A DNA stretch of 15,638 nucleotides from an uncultured Bacteroidota bacterium (GTDB taxonomy: Bacteria; Bacteroidota; Bacteroidia; Chitinophagales; Saprospiraceae): contig CALEIL010000399.1 in the NCBI GenBank assembly GCA_937876435.1, forward strand, positions 1 through 15,638, given 5' to 3'. The notes beneath the pieces are model-generated. The model searched no databases. It had not been told where the DNA came from and was given only the letters and a program-made list of their open reading frames with translations. Both the position numbers and the translations under genes were made by a program. Below, in pieces: positions 1 to 6,695 of this stretch. Every line of letters begins with the position of its first letter. Position 1 is the stretch's first letter.

Positions 1-1
1 A

Positions 2-1096
2 ACCATTAGCAACGAAGTGTTCGTTGCGGATCTGGCCAAAATGCCGCATTTGCTGATCGCCGGAGCTACGGGACAAGGGAAGTCGGTAGGGATCAATACC
101 TTGATTATGTCCCTGCTGTATCGAAAGCATCCCAGCCAGGTCAAACTGATTCTGATCGATCCCAAAAAGGTGGAGTTGTTCCCGTACTCCAAATTGGAGA
201 AGCATTTTCTGGCCTTTATGCCCGATCAGGAAGAGCCGATCATCACGGATACCAAGAAGGTAGTACATACCCTCAACAGCCTGTGCATGGAAATGGATGA
301 ACGGTACAATTTGCTCAAGAAAGCGCATGCCCGCAACATCAAGGAGTACAATAAGAAATTTATCGATCGCAAACTCAACCCGCTCAATGGACACAAATAC
401 CTGCCATTTATTGTCCTGGTCATCGATGAGTTTGCGGATCTGATCATGACAGCAGGTAAAGAGGTCGAACTTCCCATCGCGCGGTTGGCCCAGCTGGCCC
501 GGGCCGTGGGGATCCACCTGATCATTGCGACACAGCGTCCCTCGGTCAACATCATTACCGGTGTGATTAAAGCCAATTTCCCGGCCCGGATTGCTTTTAA
601 GGTGACCTCCAAGGTGGACTCCAGAACGATATTGGATGCAGGTGGTGCCGACCAGTTGATCGGTAGAGGGGACATGCTGTTGTCGGTGGGTAGCGATGTC
701 ATTCGGTTGCAGTGTGCCTTTATCGATACACCAGAAGTGGAGCGTGTGATCGATTATATCTCCGAACAACGGGGATTTAGCGAACCATATCTGTTGCCTG
801 AGTATAGTGATCCCAATGAGGATGACGGAGATGCCTTAGGCGAGATCAAGGTGTCCGAGTTGGATGAGTTGTTCACCGATGCTGGCCGGTTGGTAGTGAT
901 CAATAACAGCGGCAGCACCTCAATGCTCCAGCGAAAATTGAAACTCGGTTACAATCGGGCCGGGCGAATCATGGATCAATTGGAGTATTTTGGGGTAGTG
1001 GGGCCCAGTGAAGGGAGCAAGGCCCGGGAAGTATATTTTGACAGCGAAACGGAATTGATGGAACACCTCGAGGCAGTGATCAATAGTGGAAGGTGA
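2..1096 (+). CDS. ftsK: DNA translocase FtsK, C-terminal part (5' end outside window)
   Basis: Septal DNA pump of the FtsK/SpoIIIE family, which moves chromosome ends through the closing division septum and brings dif sites together for XerCD recombination. The reading frame is open from base 2, with residues TISNEVFVADLAKMPHLL before the Walker A motif GATGQGKSVG, so the GTG at 17 is not a real start; the membrane and linker domains lie off the left edge. Visible in order: Walker A (bases about 62-91), the LILIDPKKVELF segment, Walker B FIVLVIDEFADLI (about 410-448), the ATQRPSVNIITGVIKANFPARIAF block, RGDMLL, then a C-terminal winged-helix gamma domain (from about base 885; LQRKLKLGYNRAGRIMDQLE) that in the family reads KOPS sequences. 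The stop is TGA. The motor and gamma domains look complete and active. It is followed by repeat-rich DNA, not by a co-transcribed gene. Confidence 0.97.
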   Translation, partial: TISNEVFVADLAKMPHLLIAGATGQGKSVGINTLIMSLLYRKHPSQVKLILIDPKKVELFPYSKLEKHFLAFMPDQEEPIITDTKKVVHTLNSLCMEMDERYNLLKKAHARNIKEYNKKFIDRKLNPLNGHKYLPFIVLVIDEFADLIMTAGKEVELPIARLAQLARAVGIHLIIATQRPSVNIITGVIKANFPARIAFKVTSKVDSRTILDAGGADQLIGRGDMLLSVGSDVIRLQCAFIDTPEVERVIDYISEQRGFSEPYLLPEYSDPNEDDGDALGEIKVSELDELFTDAGRLVVINNSGSTSMLQRKLKLGYNRAGRIMDQLEYFGVVGPSEGSKAREVYFDSETELMEHLEAVINSGR

Positions 1097-1103
1097 GGGG
1101 CTT

Positions 1104-1193
1104 GGGCTGCGCCCGTTTGATGCCCTTCGGGCGTTTGGTGGGCTTCGCCGGTTTGATGGCCTTCGGCCGTTTGTAGTTTGATGCCCTGCGGGC
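1104..1193. repeat. array of five triloop hairpins with exchanged stems
   Basis: Five small perfect inverted repeats follow each other: 1104-1114 (GGGC-TGC-GCCC), 1122-1132 (GCCC-TTC-GGGC), 1141-1149 (GGC-TTC-GCC), 1158-1168 (GGCC-TTC-GGCC) and 1183-1193 (GCCC-TGC-GGGC). The loop is always TTC or TGC and the linkers are variants of GTTTGATG/GTTTGGTG, while the stem sequence changes but stays paired. A second array of the same kind lies at 6048-6150. The function is unknown: structure in RNA, transcription end sites, or a repeat family that spreads as single-strand hairpins are all possible. Confidence 0.85.
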
Positions 1194-1213
1194 GTTTGGT
1201 GGGGAGACAGTAT

Positions 1214-1240
1214 CAAATTCGACATTCGTCACTCGTCATT
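1214..1240. repeat. degenerate heptamer-period repeat
   Basis: Reads as successive 7-base units ATTCGTC / ACTCGTC / ATT preceded by AATTCGAC. It is one of several intergenic tracts in this window with a 7-base period (also 1305-1327, 1587-1610, 6245-6308, 12386-12415). It resembles in style the heptanucleotide STRR repeats known from cyanobacteria; relationship not shown. Confidence 0.6.
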
Positions 1241-1304
1241 GATCTAAAGGCGTAAGCCGCTCCCCCTGCGCTCCGGCTCTGGTGAAAGCTTCTTCCGCCA
1301 GGCC

Positions 1305-1327
1305 TTTCGTAATTTGTAATTTGTCTT
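1305..1327. repeat. degenerate heptamer-period repeat
   Basis: Units TTCGTAA / TTTGTAA / TTTGTCT, period 7. Same class as the tract at 1214-1240, about 65 bases downstream of it. Confidence 0.6.
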
Positions 1328-1378
1328 CCTGTTTGATCCAAAAGTTTGTGGAAAGCTGCTTTGAGAACTACAAGCCAC

Positions 1379-1413
1379 CGTCTCCTGGGATGTCGGAAGC
1401 TCCTGCTTCCGGC
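1379..1413 (+). repeat. REP-like hairpin element, copy A
   Basis: Contains the perfect hairpin GGAAGC-TCCT-GCTTCC at 1395-1410, preceded by CTCCTGGGAT. The same 16 bases occur in reverse complement at 12228-12243, and a diverged copy with the same left flank (CCCTGGGGAT) occurs at 12184-12214. Three copies in about 11 kb, all intergenic, point to a dispersed repeat family. Confidence 0.7.
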
Positions 1414-1485
1414 CGAAAAAAAGTTTTAATGGGCCATTTCACAAGAGTTGAACACCTCCGGCGTTCAGATGTATGCTGCTTCTCC

Positions 1486-1514
1486 CCCGAATAGCGGCTG
1501 GCGGCTTATTCGGG
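1486..1514. repeat. inverted repeat / hairpin
   Basis: Arms CCCGAATA (1486-1493) and TATTCGGG (1507-1514) pair perfectly around a 13-base GC-rich loop. It lies in gene-free DNA with no T-tract after it; no role can be assigned. Confidence 0.55.
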
Positions 1515-1586
1515 CTTATTCAAATTCAACACCTCCCATACGGGCGTACCGGCCGGTGTTGTCGCTTGCTCCTCCTATCACCATGC

Positions 1587-1610
1587 AACGAATCACCAAT
1601 CACGAATTTT
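1587..1610. repeat. degenerate heptamer-period repeat
   Basis: Units CGAATCA / CCAATCA / CGAATTT with period 7 within intergenic DNA. The word CCAATC recurs in the tract at 6245-6308. Confidence 0.6.
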
Positions 1611-1873
1611 TATTCAGTGAGTTTTGCGGAATCAGTGGGAGATCCACACTCTCTGCCCCTGACTCCCCAAGGTAATCTAAGCCAGGTTCTCAGGCCTCCC
1701 ATCTATGGATCTCCTCAATGGGTGAGGACGATGTTAGCCATTCAATTGGGTTAGTTTTGGAATTTCAGAAATGTTAAAATGACAAAAACAATCAACACAT
1801 TAATGGGAAATATTAGAAATTTTATATATATTGAACGCAACAAAAAATATTGGAAGTAGCAAAGAGATAAAAC

Positions 1874-1906
1874 ATGAAATATAGAAGAGTCTATATTATT
1901 ATTTAA
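1874..1906 (+). promoter_or_regulatory. 5' leader with hairpin and 10-codon frame
   Basis: A perfect 8-bp hairpin AATATAGA-AGAG-TCTATATT occupies 1878-1897, 27 bases before the ATG of the gene at 1925. It lies inside a tiny frame, ATG at 1874 to TAA at 1904-1906, encoding MKYRRVYIII. Either the hairpin or the mini-frame could modulate translation of the downstream gene; both could also be chance in AT-rich sequence. No amino-acid-specific attenuator logic is visible. Confidence 0.3.
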
Positions 1907-1924
1907 TATATAAAAACTTTTAAC

Positions 1925-3382
1925 ATGAAAAATCATGATTTACACAGTTTGAAAAATTTGTATTTTATCTCTACTGCTTTATGTATCACTCAGTTGAAGT
2001 GTCAGCTGAAAGGATATTTGGTTAGCTGGAAAATGTATTTTGTCCTCCTAATTTTATCACCTAGTGTTTATTTTGCACAAATACTACCTACTCAAATTTC
2101 TCCAAGGTTAGTTTATCAGGGAGAAAATTTTTATGGAAGTAATGGAGTGAAGGAAATTCAAGTTGAAATTGAAAATTTAACTACCTCTGATATAGATAGT
2201 GACTTTCCCAGTTGCAATGATGGCATTGCTAATATAGATCTAACTTATAGAAACAATGATTTTAGTGATTATTGGTCAGTTTTATGGATACCTTCTCCCC
2301 AGGCCAGAGATGGCCTATCCACCTTTGATTTAATTCTGATGCAATCACACATAAATGCAACTAACCCATTTGATAATTATAATTTTATCGCTGCTGATGC
2401 CAATAGAAATGGTGTGTTGGATGCTGTAGATGTAAATGCCTGGCAGGCAGTTATTCTGAATCCCTCATTGCCATATCCTGGAGGCGGTCATTTTTTTGCT
2501 ATTCAAAATATCAATAAAGGCAACTTCGAAAGCGCATCTCAAAATATTGCACTTTATAATTATGAAGGTGGTTTTGATCAGTTTACCTATTATGGAGATC
2601 CTGCAATGTCAGAGGACAATTTATTCTCATATCGTATAATTAAAAGAGGAGATGTTAATGCTTCCAACTGTAACTATTGCCCGAACTCATGTGTACCAAG
2701 CTATTTGAAAAAACCTGACCATTTTAGAATGAATATGGAATATTTGCACAATAAATTTGTCAATGTACGCTTAAAAATTCCTCCTAAAACGAATTTAATA
2801 GGTTTGGAATGGTTGGTAGAAGACTTATCCGACAATACTTTCGAGATTATGGATTTAAAAACAAATCTGAAAGGATTCTCCGAAAAGGATTTTCGTCTTG
2901 ATAAAGATGCTATGAATATTTCATATACACATATAGTCAATGATAACTCGAGAAGTAGTGATTTAGGTTCACAATATTATATCGATTTACTCATGCGAAT
3001 ACCGAATGACAAAGCTCAAACTGAGTTTGTTGATGTAATTCAATCATCTTCATTAACAGGATGGAATGATAAATTGGATGAGGTATATGATTTCGCTTTT
3101 GAGGTTTCTTCAGTGCCTGTGCCTCAAGAAATTACAGTAAATGTGTTCCCTAATCCTGTTGTTAACGATTTAAATATCCGGATCAATTCAGGATTCACTC
3201 GAAATGTTTCCGTAGATCTTTTCGATGCGTTAGGTAGAAAATACTACGAGGAATCAATTTCCATAGAACCTGGTCGAAGTTTGTATAGATTTCCGATTGG
3301 AAACTTGAATACCGGGATATACATTTTGAAGGGAAGCGATGAAAATGGAATCCTATTTTCCCAAAAAATAATTAAAAATTGA
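1925..3382 (+). CDS. T9SS-sorted secreted protein with dockerin-like calcium loop
   Basis: Predicted outer-surface or released protein of 485 residues. A hydrophobic segment (YFVLLILSPSVYFAQ, residues 38-52) looks like a signal peptide with cleavage after the A at 51; this makes the n-region unusually long from the ATG at 1925, so the ATG at 2033 or a TTG at 2018 preceded by AAAGGA are alternatives. Residues about 132-178 resemble a dockerin-type repeat: the loop DANRNGVLDAVD (158-169) has EF-hand ligands at positions 1, 3, 5, 9 and 12, followed by a helix. The KRGDVNASNCNYC motif follows at about 240. The last 80 residues (VFPNPVVNDLNI ... GIYILKG ... KIIKN) form a Por-secretion-type sorting tail, removed on passage through T9SS. 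Codon use is strikingly A/T-rich compared with both neighbours, suggesting acquisition by transfer. The specific function is unknown. Confidence 0.85.
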   Translation: MKNHDLHSLKNLYFISTALCITQLKCQLKGYLVSWKMYFVLLILSPSVYFAQILPTQISPRLVYQGENFYGSNGVKEIQVEIENLTTSDIDSDFPSCNDGIANIDLTYRNNDFSDYWSVLWIPSPQARDGLSTFDLILMQSHINATNPFDNYNFIAADANRNGVLDAVDVNAWQAVILNPSLPYPGGGHFFAIQNINKGNFESASQNIALYNYEGGFDQFTYYGDPAMSEDNLFSYRIIKRGDVNASNCNYCPNSCVPSYLKKPDHFRMNMEYLHNKFVNVRLKIPPKTNLIGLEWLVEDLSDNTFEIMDLKTNLKGFSEKDFRLDKDAMNISYTHIVNDNSRSSDLGSQYYIDLLMRIPNDKAQTEFVDVIQSSSLTGWNDKLDEVYDFAFEVSSVPVPQEITVNVFPNPVVNDLNIRINSGFTRNVSVDLFDALGRKYYEESISIEPGRSLYRFPIGNLNTGIYILKGSDENGILFSQKIIKN

Positions 3383-3456
3383 GTTCACTTATCGGAATGG
3401 GTCCTGGCAGATCGTCTGGTCCTGGATGGTGTGCTTTTAGATACATTTTTACATTG

Positions 3457-6039
3457 ATGATTTTCAGGAAATATTTCCATCCGATATGGATGGGGATAAT
3501 GGTTTGGATGGCTGGCCATACGGCTATTGCTCAGGAAGTATATATAGGTGATCATGAAAAGATAGTAATCCTGGATCTGAGTACCTGTCAGTTTCAGGAA
3601 ATACCAATCGGGACACTGGAAGGAGCGGAAAATAATACATTGTCTGATCTGGCTTTTCATCCTAACGGTAAATTGTATATTGCCACCTCTAAGGATATTG
3701 TGGTGCTGGATCCCGTAACCTGGGAGCCCGAAGTGTTACAATCCTGGACTGAAAATCCTCAGGCTCAATACCTGAGTATGGCTATCAACGAAAAAGGTGA
3801 TTTTGTAGTGGGGGGTGTGCATGGACACATTTATGACTGGCGCAGGAATCGTTTTGAAGCACATTACCTGACCGACCCATTTATAGTTAATCCATTTGGG
3901 TTTTTGAATGATCGGTTATTGGACTTAAATTTGAACCGGCAGGTCTTTTCTACTTCTACGCTTGAGAATCTGGCGGATCGCGATACTTTTTGGAATTTTA
4001 CGGGAAGCGAATTCGCATATTACTCTGTTACGAAAACACATTCCTCCTGTGGCGGTACATTATTCGTCAGCCAGGCTTTCAGCGTTGGTCCAGAGCAGGA
4101 ATTGCTTGATCATTACTTGTTATTTGATGAATCGACCCGGACGATTGATCGTTTATGCTATACCCCGGATGGATCACCACTACGCACCAGAGGGCTGGCC
4201 GCCGTAGATGATTTCAGACGAAATGGATTGTTGCTCGATCTGGATGGCGATAATTCCTCGTTTCACAGGACCGGAGGCTATTATGATACCCTGACCAATT
4301 GTGATCCGGTCGGCCGGTTGTCCGATGAGGACATCGAATTCCGGTTGTGCGGTGGAAATATTGATTCCATCGTGTTTGAGATGAAATACTTTACAGATCC
4401 CGCTTTGGATCGAGAGGAATTGATTTCCGAGGTAGGGCAACTTGAACCGTCCGGCCCGGGAAAGTGGATCTGGCACAATCCGTATGGCTCGGATACCCAT
4501 CGGGTTGAAGATTTTTTAAAGAGCATCCGCTATGAAGCGGACTGGCCTGAAGCGGAAAGTCATGAACGTATCGTGGTCACGACGGCATGGATCGATGGAG
4601 AATCGACCTCTTCCTGGACCGTGCTTCAGTTGATCGGTACGGGAGAGTTGGCCGGACAGGACAGCACGGCATACTATTGCAATTCCACGGAGGCCATCAA
4701 TCTGTCCCGATACCTGAGCGAAGGAGTCAATGCGAGCGATGGTAATTTCGTGCCCAGGCCTTCGGGAGGTCAAAGTCTGTTTATACCCGGTGTAGATCCG
4801 GACAGCACCTACTTGTTCATCGTAGATAAATACGGTTGCCCGGATACGGCTGTGATCACCGTGGAAGGCCGTAGTTCAATAAATTTAAAAGATACGCTTA
4901 TAAGTTATTGTGAAGGGGAAAGCCCCATCCTGTTGTCTGATATATTCCCGGGAATGGATGGGTACACCGAACCGGCTTTCTCTGAAGGTGGCCTGGAGTT
5001 TGATCCGGCTGTGGATCAACCGGGCGTTTATCAGTTCATAACCGGGGATAATACCTGCGCCGATACGGCGGAGGTATTGTTTGAATATGGGAACCTGGAT
5101 CCGGTGGTTATCCCGAGGATACGACTATGCCGTGGGGGTAGTCAAAAGATAGGGGTTCCGCCCGGCGCGTACGACCGGGTGGAATGGTGGAATGACGATA
5201 CCGGGGATAGCACCATCATTGATCTCGAAGGAATGCAGAGTTCTGCCTGGGTCCTGGTCACCTCAGGATCATGTTCGGTGCGTACGGACATAGAAGTGCA
5301 GGTAGTATTGGGATCCATTTCATTTCCACCCTGGGTGAATGATACGGTATATCTGTGTACGCCGGATGAAAGCTTCCGGATCAGATCGGGCATGGATTCC
5401 CTGATCATCGATGGTACGGATCGCTATGCACCGGACGATGAAATATTACTGGAACCTGGCCTTCACGTAATGACCGGTTACTACAATAGATGTTTAGCCG
5501 AAAAGGAAATTTGGGTGGAACTGGCTGATGACCTGGGGATGCAATTCAGTCGGGAAATGACCTGGTGTCCGGGTGATGCCCTCGATTTGAGTCTGCCTGC
5601 TGACAGCGCCGGTTTACAATTTTCGTGGTCCGATGGCCATCCGGGCCTTTCCAGAGAGGTGACGAAGACGGGAGATTATATTTTTGAGGTACGGAACCCT
5701 TCGTGTACATATACAGGAATGTTTTCCATTCTGCAGGCAAATGTGTGTAAGGACTGTGAAGTATCCATTCCCAATGCGGTATCTCCCAATGGCGACGGGA
5801 TTAATGAAGATCTCCGGATATATACCTCCGGGTGCGGGGTGATCCGGTCTGCCCGACTGATGGATAAATGGGGTAATGTACTCTATCAGACAACCGCCAT
5901 GTCGGATGTGATTTCGTTGCTAATTCCCGCTTTGGTCTGGCAGGATCTTGCCCCGGGATGGTATTTGCTATCTGTGGACTATGAGGACACCAATGGCCAA
6001 TTGAGAACCGAATCGGGGACGGTAATGGTAATCCGATAA
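3457..6039 (+). CDS. large secreted protein with gliding motility-associated C-terminal (CHU_C) domain
   Basis: About 860 residues from the ATG at 3457, chosen because it gives a classic signal peptide (MIFRKYF ... HTAIAQ, 26 residues). The frame is open back to a TTG at 3379 overlapping the previous stop, and there is an ATG at 3397, but those starts add a non-signal-like Gly/Pro/Ser-rich leader. Residues about 27-300 look like a beta-propeller (VYIGDHEKIVILDL, LAFHPNGKLYIATSKDIVVLD, AINEKGDFVVGG). Then come repeated Ig-like modules of roughly 80 residues, each opening with a Cys-marked strand: YYCNSTEAINL, ISYCEGESPILL, RLCRGGSQKIG, VYLCTPDESFRI, TWCPGDALDL. The last 100 residues carry SIPNAVSPNGDGINEDLRIY, DKWGNVLY and a terminal VMVIR, the CHU_C domain that targets T9SS cargo. 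The usual WDG motif is altered (VWQDL). It is probably a cell-surface adhesin or scaffold; ligand unknown. The gap to the upstream gene is 74 bases. Confidence 0.88.
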   Translation: MIFRKYFHPIWMGIMVWMAGHTAIAQEVYIGDHEKIVILDLSTCQFQEIPIGTLEGAENNTLSDLAFHPNGKLYIATSKDIVVLDPVTWEPEVLQSWTENPQAQYLSMAINEKGDFVVGGVHGHIYDWRRNRFEAHYLTDPFIVNPFGFLNDRLLDLNLNRQVFSTSTLENLADRDTFWNFTGSEFAYYSVTKTHSSCGGTLFVSQAFSVGPEQELLDHYLLFDESTRTIDRLCYTPDGSPLRTRGLAAVDDFRRNGLLLDLDGDNSSFHRTGGYYDTLTNCDPVGRLSDEDIEFRLCGGNIDSIVFEMKYFTDPALDREELISEVGQLEPSGPGKWIWHNPYGSDTHRVEDFLKSIRYEADWPEAESHERIVVTTAWIDGESTSSWTVLQLIGTGELAGQDSTAYYCNSTEAINLSRYLSEGVNASDGNFVPRPSGGQSLFIPGVDPDSTYLFIVDKYGCPDTAVITVEGRSSINLKDTLISYCEGESPILLSDIFPGMDGYTEPAFSEGGLEFDPAVDQPGVYQFITGDNTCADTAEVLFEYGNLDPVVIPRIRLCRGGSQKIGVPPGAYDRVEWWNDDTGDSTIIDLEGMQSSAWVLVTSGSCSVRTDIEVQVVLGSISFPPWVNDTVYLCTPDESFRIRSGMDSLIIDGTDRYAPDDEILLEPGLHVMTGYYNRCLAEKEIWVELADDLGMQFSREMTWCPGDALDLSLPADSAGLQFSWSDGHPGLSREVTKTGDYIFEVRNPSCTYTGMFSILQANVCKDCEVSIPNAVSPNGDGINEDLRIYTSGCGVIRSARLMDKWGNVLYQTTAMSDVISLLIPALVWQDLAPGWYLLSVDYEDTNGQLRTESGTVMVIR

Positions 6040-6047
6040 TGATATAG

Positions 6048-6150
6048 CTAGCGGGGCTGCTAGTTTGATTTGGCTGCGCCCGTTTGAAGTTTGATGCCCT
6101 TCGGGCGTTTGATTGGCCTTCGGCCGTTTGTAGTTTGGCTGATCTTCAGC
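6048..6150. repeat. second array of small hairpins with exchanged stems
   Basis: Five inverted repeats: 6048-6063 (CTAGC/GCTAG, 6-base loop), 6072-6080 (GGC-TGC-GCC), 6096-6106 (GCCC-TTC-GGGC), 6115-6125 (GGCC-TTC-GGCC) and 6138-6150 (GCTGA-TCT-TCAGC). The linkers are again TAGTTTGAT and CGTTTGA variants, as at 1104-1193. The array begins 8 bases after the stop of the CHU_C gene and sits between convergent genes, so it may serve as a two-way transcription end; T-tracts are absent, so this is inference. Confidence 0.85.
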
Positions 6151-6244
6151 GATTTTGTGGGATCATATCCAATACTTATTTGTATTCCAATCCTTAATTC
6201 CTGACCATAGAGTAGATCGAGAATTAGAGCCAGAGCAGTGGTCT

Positions 6245-6308
6245 GAATCACCAATCGCCAATAACGGACCATTCCCTTCTCCCTACTCCCGCTTCCCACT
6301 TCCATCAC
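6245..6308. repeat. long degenerate heptamer-period repeat
   Basis: About nine units in 64 bases: GAATCAC, CAATCGC, CAATAAC, then GGACCAT, then C/T-rich units such as CCCTACT, CCCGCTT, CCCACTT and CCATCAC. The period is 7 with one 8-base unit. The best example of this repeat class in the window; it ends 21 bases before the stop codon of the PII gene on the opposite strand. Confidence 0.65.
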
Positions 6309-6329
6309 TGCCAAGATCGAAATGGATGC

Positions 6330-6686
6330 CTATATCCCTTCGCTTCCCCTTTCTTCGGTACTGATCCGGATACATTCCTCTATGGGTAGGATGAAAATTT
6401 TACCATCTCCCTTATTTCCGGTTGAGCCATTGGGAGAGGAAGCTTTTACGGTTTTTATGATCGTATCCACCGTAATGTCAACGTATTCATCGTTTACAGC
6501 TATTTCGAGTTTCATTTTTGGGACCAAACCGGGAACGATTTTTTTCCCGCGATAGATTTCGGGGTCCACCAATTTTCCATGGCCCGCTACACGGCTGACC
6601 GTAATTCGTCCAATTTCAGCTTCCAGTAATGCCTGTCTGACCTTTTCCAATTGAGTTTCCCTGATTATGGCAATTATTAGTTTCAT
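6330..6686 (-). CDS. glnK: nitrogen regulatory protein PII (GlnK type)
   Basis: Small trimeric signal protein, 118 residues, that senses ATP/ADP and 2-oxoglutarate and in the GlnK branch plugs the ammonium channel when nitrogen is plentiful. The PII fold is clear: MKLIIAIIRETQLEKVRQAL, TVSRVAGHGK before the T-loop, PEIYRGKKIVPGLVPKMKLEI after it, and the B-loop nucleotide site KGDGKIFILPIEE, with the C-terminal IRISTEERG. The T-loop keeps the first tyrosine (Tyr45, of EIYRG) but has Ile/Val (50-51) where E. coli GlnB/GlnK carry the uridylylated Tyr51, so covalent control by GlnD is unlikely. A short insertion (KASSPNGSTGN) precedes the B-loop. It lies 9 bases behind amtB on the same strand, the classic channel-regulator operon. 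Confidence 0.96.
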   Translation of the reverse strand: MKLIIAIIRETQLEKVRQALLEAEIGRITVSRVAGHGKLVDPEIYRGKKIVPGLVPKMKLEIAVNDEYVDITVDTIIKTVKASSPNGSTGNKGDGKIFILPIEECIRISTEERGSEGI

Positions 6687-6695
6687 ATTTTTGGA

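Larger units (their letters stand above)
1097..1924. other. repeat-rich intergenic region, no credible gene
   Basis: Gene-free stretch between ftsK and the gene at 1925. Short frames exist on both strands, but they run through hairpin and heptamer repeats, have no recognisable domain and end arbitrarily. The left two thirds are GC-rich and made of several repeat types (listed separately); from about 1745 the sequence turns abruptly AT-rich and leads into the AT-rich gene at 1925. No rho-independent terminator with a T-tract was found directly after ftsK; the hairpins at 1104-1193 may do that job, which is inference. Confidence 0.7.

Noticed and set aside
920..1225. Minus-strand frame rich in Arg, Ser and Pro (NGRRPSNRR-like)
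   Set aside because: It is a translation of the hairpin array overlapping the 3' end of ftsK; the frame at 6060-6314 shows the same words for the same reason.
1282..1754. Three overlapping plus-strand frames of 70-93 codons
   Set aside because: They cross hairpin and heptamer repeats, overlap one another, and show no domain or protein-like composition.
1752..1759. TAGTTTTG as a Bacteroidota -7 promoter element
   Set aside because: No TTG element at the required distance upstream, and it lies about 165 bases before the next start codon.
3379..3456. TTG start overlapping the previous stop, giving a longer secreted protein
   Set aside because: It adds a Gly/Pro/Ser-rich leader before a classic signal peptide that starts at the ATG at 3457.
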